From Multifurca ochricompacta (lineage: Eukaryota; Basidiomycota; Agaricomycetes; Russulales; Russulaceae): 34,400 bases of DNA. This document shows positions 17,254-27,167 of the stretch, piece by piece. The stretch spans positions 1-34,400 of the forward strand of contig WTXG01000339.1 in assembly GCA_022496185.1 (NCBI GenBank), given 5' to 3'. Position 1 is the first letter of the stretch, and the number at the start of each line of letters is the position of its first letter. The translations under genes were made by a program, and so were the position numbers. The notes under the pieces are model-generated. The model was not told where the DNA came from. It made no database searches and saw only the letters and a list, made by a program, of their open reading frames with translations.

Positions 17254-20200
17254 ATGCCCTGCCAGAACCCTATACCACCCAGAGTCTTGCCAACCAAAAA
17301 CACCAGAAAGGCCTCAACCTCATCTAGAACCTTGGCAGCATCTCCAGATAACTCTAGACCCCCATCTCCTACTGCGTCAACATCTTCTGACCACACAGTG
17401 CAGCCTGATCTAGCCTCATCACCCTTGATCCTTCAGGCTACCACTGAATCTTACTTAGACCCTGAAATCTCTGTCCCCTTCTCTGCCCTGGTATTGAGTT
17501 CCATTAATTGGCTTTCATCCCCTGTCTCAAGCACCACTTCATCTTCCATCCCATCTTCAACAATCGCCTCGGCTCTTGTATCTAGAATCCCAAGTCCATC
17601 GCTTCCAGACGTGCTTCCTGTTACTTCCTCATTCCCCCTTCCATCCGACACTACAGCATTCCAACTAAGACCGGCCTCCTTTCTCACTCCATCTAGTTTC
17701 AATACAGTCTCGCCTCCTTCACCCTTGCTCCGACATCAATCTTTGCTTCCAGTTCAGCCCCTACCCACTTATAATCAGTCAACTACAGCACCTCCCCCTG
17801 CGCCAGTCATGACATCGAACAACCACATCTCTGGTCCTGCCACAATGCCCCCTCCTTGCTCTCGGCAAGCCCCATTCTTCTCTGATTGATCAGATGACCT
17901 GATTGAGTTCTTCATCAAAGAATTCGAAGACTTGGCAACTGCTCATGGTCTTTTGAGTCAACAAAAAGTGGAACAGATTACCCGTTACATGCCTTCTGAA
18001 ATGCGACAACTCTGGAAGTACCTAGATGGCTATGACACTCAAAACTGGAACACATTCAAGAACTCTCTGGAGCAACTCTATGCGGAATCTTCTGAGCACA
18101 GCTGGTACACTAAACAGTGTCTCCAGGAGATGACCAGGCTCAATTCTCAAGCTCGAATGGATGATGAAGAAGCTGTGCGCATGTACTATAAGAGGTTCCT
18201 ATTGCTGTCTAAACCGTTGGTCAACTCCAAGTGGCTTTCGGATGAAGAGTGCAACTCCTCCTTCTGGAACGGCTTTCACTTCGAAGATCAGAGGCGGTTG
18301 TACTCTCGACTTCTTTCTAAGTATCCAGATCACCCTAACAGCCATTTTGATTATGAAGAAGTATACAGGGTAGCGCACATAGAGTTTGCTAACCAGCCCA
18401 TTGCCATGCCCAGCCCAGACAATGATTGGAAGGCTTCCTTCTCTGGACAGGACCCAAGGCCCGACCCCTTGCTACAACAATGGTACAGCAGTAAACCAAG
18501 CGATGTAAGGACAAACAAAGAGGATTGGCATGGACACAATTACGATTGTTCACCTCCAGACTTCCAGCAGCAAGAAGATGTTCCTAGATGAGAAGTATAC
18601 CCCATTGCTACTGAACTACCCAGCAAGTCTGTCCAGTTCCAGGACACTTCACAAGAATGGGAGAATCAGGAGATCAGCAACTTCATGCTTAAATTTCAAT
18701 CACTTCCCCAAAGCGACCCAGAATACGCCAGCCTGTATGGACAGTGTCTGTATCAGTACCCAATCATTGCGCAATCCATCCCCAAGCCGACCTTTGCTCA
18801 ACAAGCCCCCATTCGCCAAACTCCCCCATCCATGACCTGGCCTCAGTCCTCAGATTGCCCGGCACCACTCACTAATCCACCTTCCATCCCATCCAGTGTC
18901 AGTACTGCAAAGGCAGTATTCTTCTGTCACTGCGATCCCATTGAGGGATGTGCCTTCTGTACCAGGACTGGACATCGTATTAGGCAATGCCCAACTGCAG
19001 AAGAATACATTGACTCCAGCCGCACATCAATAGTCAACAACCGCATTTGTCTGCCCAATGGACAGCAAGTCCCAATGGGCAACACGAATCAAGGACTTCA
19101 GGCCAGCATAGATGAATGGCTAGCCAAGCCCAGCAATCCCTCCACCACGACCTTCTCACGTGATCCTCCCCCTCACCAGACCCTAGCCATCCAAACCTTT
19201 TGTATCCAACCCATGATGGTGGCTCACATTGTCAAAGTAACAGAACCAGACCCATGCCCCTCAGAGTCAGATGGTGATGAAGATGGCACTGACATATTTC
19301 AAGTATTTGTTGTGGAGAAAAAGAAGAGACAGGCAAAAGCTTCAAAAATGCAAGAACTAGTCTCACCAGCTGCATCAAAGTCTGCCAATCCAGTTGTACC
19401 CCCCACCGTCGTCGACCATCCACTTTCTAAAGTTTCTACTGCTGCTCTGATTACCTCTGCCTCTGCCTCTAACCCTGCTCTAGCCCCCGATCCCTCAGTT
19501 GCACGTTCTAACCAACAATACCGATATCAGTCTTCCATAGAAGATCAACAGCTGGTGACAGAACTCCAAAACTGGCTCATGGCAGGAAAACTCTCCCTTA
19601 TGACACCAGCTCATGTTCTTGCTGCTAGTCCTGCCATTCAAAAGGAAATGGTTGAAAAGCTATGTACCCGGCGAGTAGAGACTAACTGGATTGAAGAGAC
19701 CCCAGGTAAAACTCAAGAGGCTTCAGTCTCAGTCTTGGAGCTCATCTCTCGCCACATGCCCAAATTCTCGCTACCTCTCAGGGAAGTCGATATCTTAGTC
19801 AACGGCATCGTTTCTGAAGCTGGAGTACTGGACCAAGGATCTCAGATAGTGGTTATGAGAAAAGATCTAGCTCAGGAAGCAGGTGTGCACATCAATCCAA
19901 ACAACCAACTCAACATGGAAGGTGCGAATGGATGGATGAACAAGACTCTAGGCTGTGCTGAGAACTTAGCTATGTGACTTGGCAATATCAACTTCAAGGT
20001 CCACGCACATGTTGTGGAACATGCTCCCTTCCGTCTCCTGCTTGGTCGACCATTCCACCACCTTCTCCTATGCTGCCTCGAAGATCACCCAGATGGACGA
20101 GTTGAAGTCCGCATTCAAGACCCTCAGGACCCAGCAAGAGCCGAGACTATCACCTCCCAAGCATGCAAGTCCCAAGAAGACTCAGTTGGCACTCTCACTT

Positions 20201-21075
20201 TGGCTGCTCTAGTTTCTCCCCCTCGGGTTGACACTCTTCACCCCTTTCATTACAATGCTCAAGTCCCTGCAAGTCATGTATCTGCATTCCCATATAAGAA
20301 AGTCTCTAAAAAGGTCCGGCCAGTCCCCGCGTCCCTTCCTGAAGACTTCTGCACCATCTGCCACATTCCCTCAGATCCCCTACTTTCGCTTCCTTCCTTG
20401 CCTACACAGCCTCCACAGTTTGTCTCTGGTACATGCCTGACACAAGAATGCTTAGATGCTCTAGACCTTGACTGCTACCGTTTCCTCTGGCCAGAAGAAC
20501 TCAAGCTACTGCAACACATCCTCAAAGTCAATGAACTTGGGCTAGCCTGGACCGAAGAAGAAAAAGGAAGGTTTTGCGAAGATTACTTTGCCCCTGTCAA
20601 GATCCCAGTCATCGAGCATGTCCCATGGATCCATCGCAATATCCCCATCCCCTCTGGCATCATCGACGAAGTTATACAAATATTCAAGGACAAGTTTGCA
20701 GCCAGTGTTTATGAACATTCCAACACATCGTATCAGTCAAGATGGTTCTGCATCAAGAAGAAAAGTGGGGCCCTTCAACTAGTACACGACCTCCAGCCCC
20801 TCAATGCCATCACTATCCGCAATTCAGGAGTTCCACCACTAGCAGAACAGTTGATTGAAGCTATGGTGGGAAGGTCATGTTATAGTATGCTCGATCTCTT
20901 TGTGGGCTATGACCATCGCACTTTAGATATCTCGTCCCGCGACCTCACTACCATACAATCCCCAATCGGTGCCATACGCCTCACTTGCCTCCCTCAAGGT
21001 TGGACCAACACAATCACAATATTTCATGAAGACATCAAGTTCCTCCTCGAGCCCAAAATTCCCAACATCACCTGG
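17254..21075 (+). pseudogene. Gy-C gag-pol: Gag, zinc knuckle, protease, start of RT
   Basis: A single continuous frame from ATG 17254 with three TGA stops (17887-17889, 18589-18591, 19975-19977), each convertible to CGA, and no frameshift. The N-terminus is Ser/Thr/Pro-rich. The Gag core is around 17930-18400 (MPSEMRQLWKYLDG, TFKNSLEQLYAES). A zinc knuckle CAFCTRTGHRIRQC lies near 18950. The protease region reads GVLDQGSQIVV, with DQG at the D-S/T-G site, then LLLGRPF. The RT N-terminal half has SRWFCIKKKSG, LQLVHDLQPLNA, YSMLDLFVGYD and LPQGWTN. The frame is cut by the LTR before the YxDD motif, so no RT active site is present here. Gag and Pol in one frame contrast with Gy-B. Confidence 0.85.
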
Positions 21076-22174
21076 TGTTACGAACCCCATCTCTCCCCAT
21101 CTTTTTCTTCCTACCCAATGACGACCCCTCCTTGCCACCTACTCTCCACTATCAGATCATGTCTCCATCGTGGTGTCAAACAATCATGCTGCTGGTTATA
21201 CTGACTGTGGTTAGTAGCAGTGAGGCTAGAAAGACAAGTATACTTCAGAGGTTGAAGAAACTCTATATTACTATTCTACTGACCTAGAAAGACAAGTATC
21301 TAAGAGACGGTTAGTCAAAGGTATGGTAGAAAGTATAGTAGAACTTACACTTCAGAGGTTGAAGAAACTCTGAAGTGGAAGAGACAAAACAGACACCCTT
21401 ATATACCCATGGGGGACAGGGGAAATGGTCTGTGCGCACTGGGAATAAGTCCACAAGTGCCGGACAATAAACAGAGAGGGATAAAGGCCATTGGCCAAAG
21501 AGATATCACATGCTTACTGTGCATTACTAAGTCCATCACTAATCAGCTGAGTAAGGTGAGAAAGAAATGTAATAAAGATAACATAAAGAGTCCAATACTC
21601 CGAAATCTAATCTAATCTAATCTACAGCTAAGCGAACCTTAGATGCCTGAAGCATCTCCAGACACGTCCTGTGTCAACACGTGGGATCCATCACGTGCCC
21701 TACTCCCCTCCCTGTGACTGTCTTTGTCTCTGTTTGTCTTGCTGTACTTATATTTGGTCTGCCATAGCTTATCTATTATCTCTTATCTCTATGACCAGAC
21801 ACTTACTTAATTCCCTATCAGAAGCACGGCTTTACACCCTCCGCTTTCAGATATTCGGGCCCACATGATCCTTTGCTATCTTATCTTTAGATGCTCATTT
21901 GATTACATATATAAAGTCCACTGTAGCTACCTTGTAGACCTCAGACTCGACTTATTGAATACATTGGTGCTCGTCTTCTGGACTTCCCTTTGTCTCTTGA
22001 AGTTCATCCGTCTCAGTGCTTCTGGCACTTCCTGCTCACCATTGTCTCAGAGTACAGCCTCTTTGACTTTGACTCCTCACACTTAACTCCAAGGAACCCG
22101 ATTGGTCCCTTATCTGAACCGATGAGTTACGCTGTCACACAAGTCGTGTGGAATGTCCCGCACCGGACGTAACA
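21076..22174 (+). mobile_element. Solo LTR of Gy-B family inside Gy-C, itself split
   Basis: Pieces 21076-21173 and 21685-22174 add to 588 bp, starting TGTTACGAACCCC and ending GGACGTAACA. The target duplication cctgg is perfect (21071-21075 and 22175-22179) and lies in the Gy-C RT. A Cop-1 solo LTR splits it at CGTGG. TATATAA is present near 21908. No internal Gypsy sequence remains. Confidence 0.92.
21174..21679 (-). repeat. Solo LTR of Cop-1 Copia family (506 bp)
   Basis: On the plus strand it begins TGTCAAACAATC and ends CCTGTGTCAACA, with a perfect 5-bp duplication cgtgg (21169-21173 and 21680-21684). It matches the Cop-1 LTRs at 1139-1641 and 30820-31322, more diverged than those two from each other. 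TTATATA at 21399-21405 marks the minus-strand TATA. The post-TATA hairpin (21348-21377) keeps its stem although the loop has changed. Confidence 0.9.
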
Positions 22175-22182
22175 CCTGGCCC

Positions 22183-22758
22183 TGTCATGAACTGACACCC
22201 TAGAAAACCTCCTGACCCCCCAGAAATCCTCAGACGTTCCCAGAGACCTTGTAAAACCCTCAGAGACAAAGATAACCCTAGATTAAGACCAGAGAAGGGC
22301 CGGTCCGGACCAGGGCCGGACTCCTGCCAAATTGGAGACCTGTGGGAAGAGTACTAACAGAACCCCACAATGCCTAAACAGCAGTCCACAAACTGTGGAC
22401 TGCGGACTGCAGATTTCTAAGCCCAAAAGTGGGGCTATTCTCATTGGTGGATCAGTAGGGAGTTAAAGCAAAGTTAACCTCCCCTAAAGTGGTGCACAGA
22501 CCAAAGTCCCGGTTGTAATTACGTATATAAACCCTTTGGGAATAGAATGGACAGCTCCAGACTGTCCACTTGTGATCCAGTTCCTGATTACCTAGGAGAT
22601 TAGCCCCACCTTGTGGAAGGCTTCTCATCCCTTGCCCTTGAGCTGTTCACTTCATCTCTCTTGCACTTTCGCCCTCACTCTCACCTCTTTGCCCACTTCT
22701 AAATCCCTTCCCCTTGCATACAACCCACTGTCCAGGCAGTCGACAGTGAGTTGTAACA
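22183..22758 (+). repeat. 5' LTR of Gy-D (about 576 bp)
   Basis: Begins TGTCATGAACTGACA and ends GAGTTGTAACA, with TATATAA at 22524-22530 and a primer-binding-like TGG two bases after the end. Its partner is outside the window, so both edges rest on the TG...CA rule and the PBS position. Confidence 0.6.
22524..22530 (+). promoter_or_regulatory. TATA box in Gy-D 5' LTR
   Basis: TATATAA in the middle of the LTR; transcription would start about 30 nt on, near CAGACTGTCCACTTG (22558 on). Confidence 0.55.
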
Positions 22759-22760
22759 TT

Positions 22761-22777
22761 TGGACAGTGACTGACAA
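22761..22777 (+). other. Candidate primer-binding site of Gy-D
   Basis: TGGACAGTGACTGACAA lies two bases after the LTR end. It fits a tRNA-type site by its TGG. Its first eight bases are also complementary to ACTGTCCA (22561-22568) at the predicted mRNA 5' end, and nine bases pair with CACTGTCCA (22726-22734) inside the LTR. Priming mode is undecided. Confidence 0.5.
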
Positions 22778-22843
22778 AGTGCCCTAGTGTCCCAAAACAG
22801 CTCCCCTGCGTCCTACACCTCAGATCAAGCAGCCTCCCCCCCT

Positions 22844-23842
22844 ATGAGCTTACCCCCCCCCACGAAATCCTCAACTTCGCTGCCTTAGTAGAGGCAGCTG
22901 CCACAGCATCCCTGCCCCCCTTCATTGGTCTTGCCTCCTCTGGAACTCCCAGAACTTCATCCTTTCCCTGTGCCCTCCCCCACCCTCCAATTGCCCCCTC
23001 TCATTCCCCCAGGCCTCTTAAACGCGTCCAACACCTTTGGCACCCCCCCTCCTTGTTATATTCACCTTCCAACCCCAGCTCCACCCCCTCCCACTACTGC
23101 AAACGCCCTCTCCCCTCGCCACCCTGGCCCTAACCATCGGACACCTCCTCCTTCTCTTGTTCATCGTCCTATTTGTATCGATCATCCAACCAACCCTCAT
23201 CAGTTTCTTATCTACTACTTGCTTGATGGTCGACAGGAGTCTTGGGTGCCTGCCCAGTTTTCCAGAGAGGTCAGCTTTTTTGACCAATTTCCCTGCTACT
23301 TGGATGTGCTTCGTGATCAGGCTAATTACCTCCCTGGGACTCGCATTCCTATCCGCTTCCCTCACTTTCATAACATTCCTATTTGTCCTCGCATTGATCG
23401 ATTCATTCGTTCCCCTCATTACCCCACCTCCCACTTTGTAAACCTCAATCTCTGTGCCAAAGTAGGATACTTGGCCCCCAACCCTCGCACCTTCCCCAGT
23501 GGTCTCTTGGTCTATTCTTGGAACGCTTCCATTGCCCGCCTGGACCGCACCCTCTCCCCAGAATTGCAAGATGTCTTCAGTGGAGCCAGAGCATTACTTC
23601 AGGGGTTTGACCTGCTAGACGGACACTTTATCTGCATCTTCAGGACCCTGAGCTTCACTGATTTAGGAGTCTTGGTGGAGGAAAGATACTTTACAGTTTG
23701 GGATGCACTCAGGAATCACTTAGAACTTGTCTCCTTTGTTAACCCTGTCCGCTTACCTACCAATCCCCTTACCCTCCTCCCCATCCAACCTGCAGACGGG
23801 TACTCGTGCTTTGAAGATATAGATTTTGATAGTAACCTCTAA
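22844..23842 (+). pseudogene. Gy-D 5' ORF a, unrecognised protein
   Basis: ATG 22844 (MSLPPP) shares a frame with the long open stretch 22892-23842, but two adjacent TAG codons (22886-22891) separate them. Between the C9 run (22853-22861) and the C6 run (22915-22920) another frame reads smoothly (HEILNFAALVEAAATASLPP). Two compensating C-run length changes would therefore join the parts. The protein is proline-rich for about 100 residues, then has a globular part rich in aromatic residues (FLIYYLLDGRQESWVPAQF, YFTVWDALRNHLELVSF). No cysteine knuckle, membrane segment or known catalytic motif. I do not recognise it. Confidence 0.5.
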
Positions 23843-23895
23843 ACAGTACGTTGTGCACCTAACTGTAGAGGTCCCTAGTAAATAAAGACAACCCC

Positions 23896-24891
23896 TTGGT
23901 CCGGAAAATAGTGTCCTTTCCTGCAGAAAGAGAAGAACACCTCCAACGTGTCCAAAGACAATTCAACCACCTCTTCCAGCTCCACAGAGAAGCACAACTT
24001 GCCCTCCTCTACCCAGAACCACTCATCAGCACCCTCCATGACAACGGACAAGCAGAAGGCTGGTGTGATGTAGATACCATCTATCTTCCTCTTCGAATTC
24101 TCCTCCCCTTTGGACAAGTCCTTTCCCAAACCCAGTACAACCAGTTCCTGTCCGGACCCTGTCAAGCCATTCCTCAAGATTCCCAGCACCAACTCCTCTA
24201 TTGGCACCTTGCCCAGCTCACCCATTCCACAGGGGACCCCCTAGAAACACTCTTAGTCTGTGTCAACAACGAATACCTTTGGAAAGAACACATTCCCCCT
24301 CGCATCCCAGAACTTGAAACCCTCTTGCTCAGAGGAGAATGCCTCTACTACCTCTCCACCTTTCGTCTAGACCACACCAGAATCAACCTCACCTTTGATG
24401 AGATCCACCTTCACTCCGCTCCCTCCCCCTCTGGCTGGCGCCTTGTAGAAACAGAAGGAATACAAATTGAATACCTGTGGACAGCTGATTACTGGGAGAC
24501 CACCTCGCGCAACCACTGCCCTTTCCTTGTTAACCCCCCCATCTTCACAGACCCCCCTTACCTCCCCACTTACGCTGAACCCTCCCCAGAACCAGAAGAG
24601 CTCACCTTCCCTACCCTTTCCCTTACAGAAGTCACCCAAGAAGAAGAACACCTCACCCAGACCCAGACAATCCTGATCAGTAACACTACCACCTGGTCTG
24701 ACCTTGAAACCTCCACAGAAAACACCTCTGACTTCGAAGAAAGCCCCCCTGCATCCCATCGACGTTGCCTCTGTGACATTGATCTCTGTACCTGTAGTTT
24801 TTGTCCAGACACCCCCCCCACTCCCCCAGGAATAGTATTGTGGAGACCCTCGGCCTTTGATACATACTTACCTTCACATTACTCGATCTAA
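23896..24891 (+). CDS. Gy-D 5' ORF b, unrecognised protein
   Basis: Open for over 330 residues; the frame opens at 23869 and has no ATG near its start (23896 is TTG), so it probably depends on upstream sequence. The N-terminal part looks helical and Gln/Leu-rich (EEHLQRVQRQFNHLFQLHRE). The C-terminal part is acidic and Ser/Thr/Pro-rich and ends with a Cys cluster (RRCLCDIDLCTCSFC). GT/AG sites with a CTAAC branch-like motif before 23868 would allow splicing from ORF a (for example from GT at about 23799), which is only a suggestion. No family recognised. The position, between LTR and gag, is unusual. Confidence 0.5.
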   Translation: MVRKIVSFPAEREEHLQRVQRQFNHLFQLHREAQLALLYPEPLISTLHDNGQAEGWCDVDTIYLPLRILLPFGQVLSQTQYNQFLSGPCQAIPQDSQHQLLYWHLAQLTHSTGDPLETLLVCVNNEYLWKEHIPPRIPELETLLLRGECLYYLSTFRLDHTRINLTFDEIHLHSAPSPSGWRLVETEGIQIEYLWTADYWETTSRNHCPFLVNPPIFTDPPYLPTYAEPSPEPEELTFPTLSLTEVTQEEEHLTQTQTILISNTTTWSDLETSTENTSDFEESPPASHRRCLCDIDLCTCSFCPDTPPTPPGIVLWRPSAFDTYLPSHYSI

Positions 24892-24923
24892 GTAGGGAAA
24901 AGAAATAAAAACTCCTTTGCATT

Positions 24924-25655
24924 GTGGCTAGTATTACTGACTGGGCTATCAACCTGGCGTCCCAAGACAGAAGAAGTCAGTCCAACTCCCCCCAAGACAG
25001 AAGAAGAAACCCTAGAAGACGTAGCAGTAACGACACACCCGCCACACCTGCCCCCCATCACACCTCCAGAAGACAAAGAGCACAAACCCACCCTAGCCCG
25101 AGTGCACCACCGCTAGAATGACCAATTCCCCCTGTTCCCAAACCCTTCCTTGCTCATCTAAATTACTCCCCCATCCCACCAACATCCACCCAGCTTGCCT
25201 CAACGTCAACACCTTTCCTGAATCTCCCAGTAGTAGAATCTGATCAGTCTCGGTCTCGATCCCCTTCCATTGTTCATCAAGTCAACCACATCTATCCTGC
25301 CACAGATATCTTCATCTCCAGGACACTACCCACTCGAAACCCCAGTGAGCTATGGGAATTCCATCTTCATTGTTCTGCTCAGCTTGCAACTCAAAGAGTC
25401 AATCACCTCGACATCTACCATCCCTTGAGTGAAGCTAATCGTATCACCACAGACCCCCTGTACTTTGAAAACCTCCTTTGGCGTCTTCGCATTGTCATCT
25501 CTGCCCCAGGAATAGTTGAAGAGTATTACTGGATCCATAGAAACATCCACAACTACCGTCTAGACCGCGCCATCCTTCACCCAGCCTATCAAGTCTACTA
25601 CACCTGGAACACCCAAGGGTGGACTACATACCGCCTTAGCACCCGCTCTGAATGA
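24924..25655 (+). pseudogene. Gy-D 5' ORF c, unrecognised protein with one in-frame TGA
   Basis: One frame with a TGA at 25119-25121 (GAA TGA CCA) that could derive from CGA. The first 65 residues are rich in Arg, Ser, Gln and Pro (QDRRRNPRRRSSND), so basic and probably disordered. The part after the TGA has a folded look (SELWEFHLHCSAQLATQRVNH, LYFENLLWRLRIVISAPGIV, EEYYWIHRNIHNYRLDRAIL). The first codon is GTG; no ATG is evident. The stop TGA overlaps the gag ATG as ATGA (25652-25655). Function unknown; it might be a detached part of an enlarged Gag. Confidence 0.5.
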
Positions 25656-27018
25656 CCTCAGAACGACCTCTTACTGCTGAAGAATTAGCTCAAGTCCCCT
25701 TTGGCTTTACCCACCCTATCTTTGACTACGATGACTGTGCTTTTGTTGCTACCTGGAAAGGAGACAACTACTACACTCAGACTCTTGGACACGACTGGAA
25801 ATGCCTTCGGGACAGTTGCATCCTTTCTGTAAACGAATATCTCAGTAACTTCCCTAACATTGACCTCATCAGCAACCTTGACCCCCACACATTCTACAGA
25901 ACATACAACGGAAAGGAAGTCCATTGGTCTGACACCCATACAGCATGGGTCTATCTTAATAACCACCATGTCCAACTCCCAGTTGCTTCCATCACCTCAG
26001 ACAAAGAAGAAGTATCTCAGTCCCTTGAAGCTGTAGAGCAATCCCTTTGTGCTATCACCCTCAGAACCCCCCCTACTCTCCCATCCATATCCCTTGCCTC
26101 CACAACTACTGCTATTGCTTCACACCCTCCAAAGACACCAACGCCTTTGAATATCATGAGTACTACTGCCGCCTCTAATGGGAAGATCCTGGGATCACCC
26201 CCAGAATCTTTTGATGGTCAAGCTTCTAAAGCAGAATGTTTCTGGTCCCAACTAGCCAACTACTACTACCTGAATGAGGGTGCCTTCACTGATGAGAGCA
26301 GACGAGTCTCTGCAGCCCTCACCCACTTTAAACTTGATACACCAGCAGGCGAATGGGCCAGAGACCGCACCAACACTGCACTCCAAGCCAACCCCCCTTC
26401 CTTTGGGACTTGGGACCACTTCAGAATTGACTTTGAAAAACAGTTCATTCCAGTAGAGAGTTGCCTCCTGTCCACCAAAGCCATGTATGAAATTCGCCAA
26501 GGCACTCACCCCTTCAATGACTGGTACCAAGAATGGTCCACCCATGCTACTTGTGCTACAGTGGATGAAAACACCAAGATCTATGCCTTCCAAAGCATGA
26601 TCAACCAAGGTCTAGGACAGAAGCTCCTTGGACTATCCCCCCAACCCACCACACTCCGTGATCTTGTCACTAAGGCCAGAGAATTTGATGCAGCATGGCA
26701 GCTTTATGGCAAGACCACCAACCTTGGCCTCTCCATCTGCGTGTTGGAGAAGCCACCACTGACAACCCAGAAGCCCAAGTCAACTTTGTTGCCTCTCCCC
26801 AGCCCAGAAACCCTAACACCCCTCCACGCACTACCAAGTTAACCCCAGAAGAAAAGAAGTATCGACAAGAAAATAAGCTTTGCTTCTATTGTGGGAAGCC
26901 TAATCACATCACCAATCAATGCTGCAGCAAGACCAGAGCCATCCAAGGTCAAGGACCTCCTTGCCCTACCCCAGTAAGAGCCCTGGCATCAGAAGAAGCA
27001 CCCCCCCAAGCACCATGA
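25652..27018 (+). pseudogene. gag: Gy-D Gag with zinc knuckle, one frameshift
   Basis: ATG 25652 overlaps the preceding stop. The N-terminal 150 residues are aromatic-rich (CAFVATWKGDNYYTQ, EVHWSDTHTAWVYLNN). A conventional Gypsy Gag core follows (SPPESFDGQASKAECFWSQL, WDHFRIDFEKQFIP, LVTKAREFDAAWQLYG). Near 26740 the frame must shift by one base to continue as RVGEATTDNPEAQVNF and reach the zinc knuckle CFYCGKPNHITNQC at about 26880. That segment ends at TGA 27016-27018 (CCA TGA). The next 150 bp before the protease ATG hold short open pieces with further stops. Confidence 0.8.
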
Positions 27019-27167
27019 CCCCCCCCTGACTACCTCTCAGTATCCACCACCAAGAGCTATGAAGATCCAGTACCATACATGATGGACGAAGACGGACCTT
27101 CAGATTTTTAACACGTCCTACAGCTGCACTGTCTGAGAGGACTTCCTGTAACCCAAGTGTTCCTTGT

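Larger units (their letters stand above)
16545..22182 (+). mobile_element. Gy-C, 5' half of a Ty3/Gypsy element
   Basis: LTR, primer-binding site, gag, protease and the first half of RT. The element is interrupted at 21076 by a Gy-B-family solo LTR; three bases (22180-22182) after that LTR's target duplication Gy-D begins. The right half should lie beyond the window on the far side of Gy-D. It is the host of two later insertions and so among the older elements here. Confidence 0.75.

Noticed and set aside
22280..22330. Palindromic ggccggtccggaccagggccgga as a terminator or regulatory stem
   Set aside because: Lies in the presumed U3 part of the Gy-D LTR; with one copy in the window no conservation can be shown.
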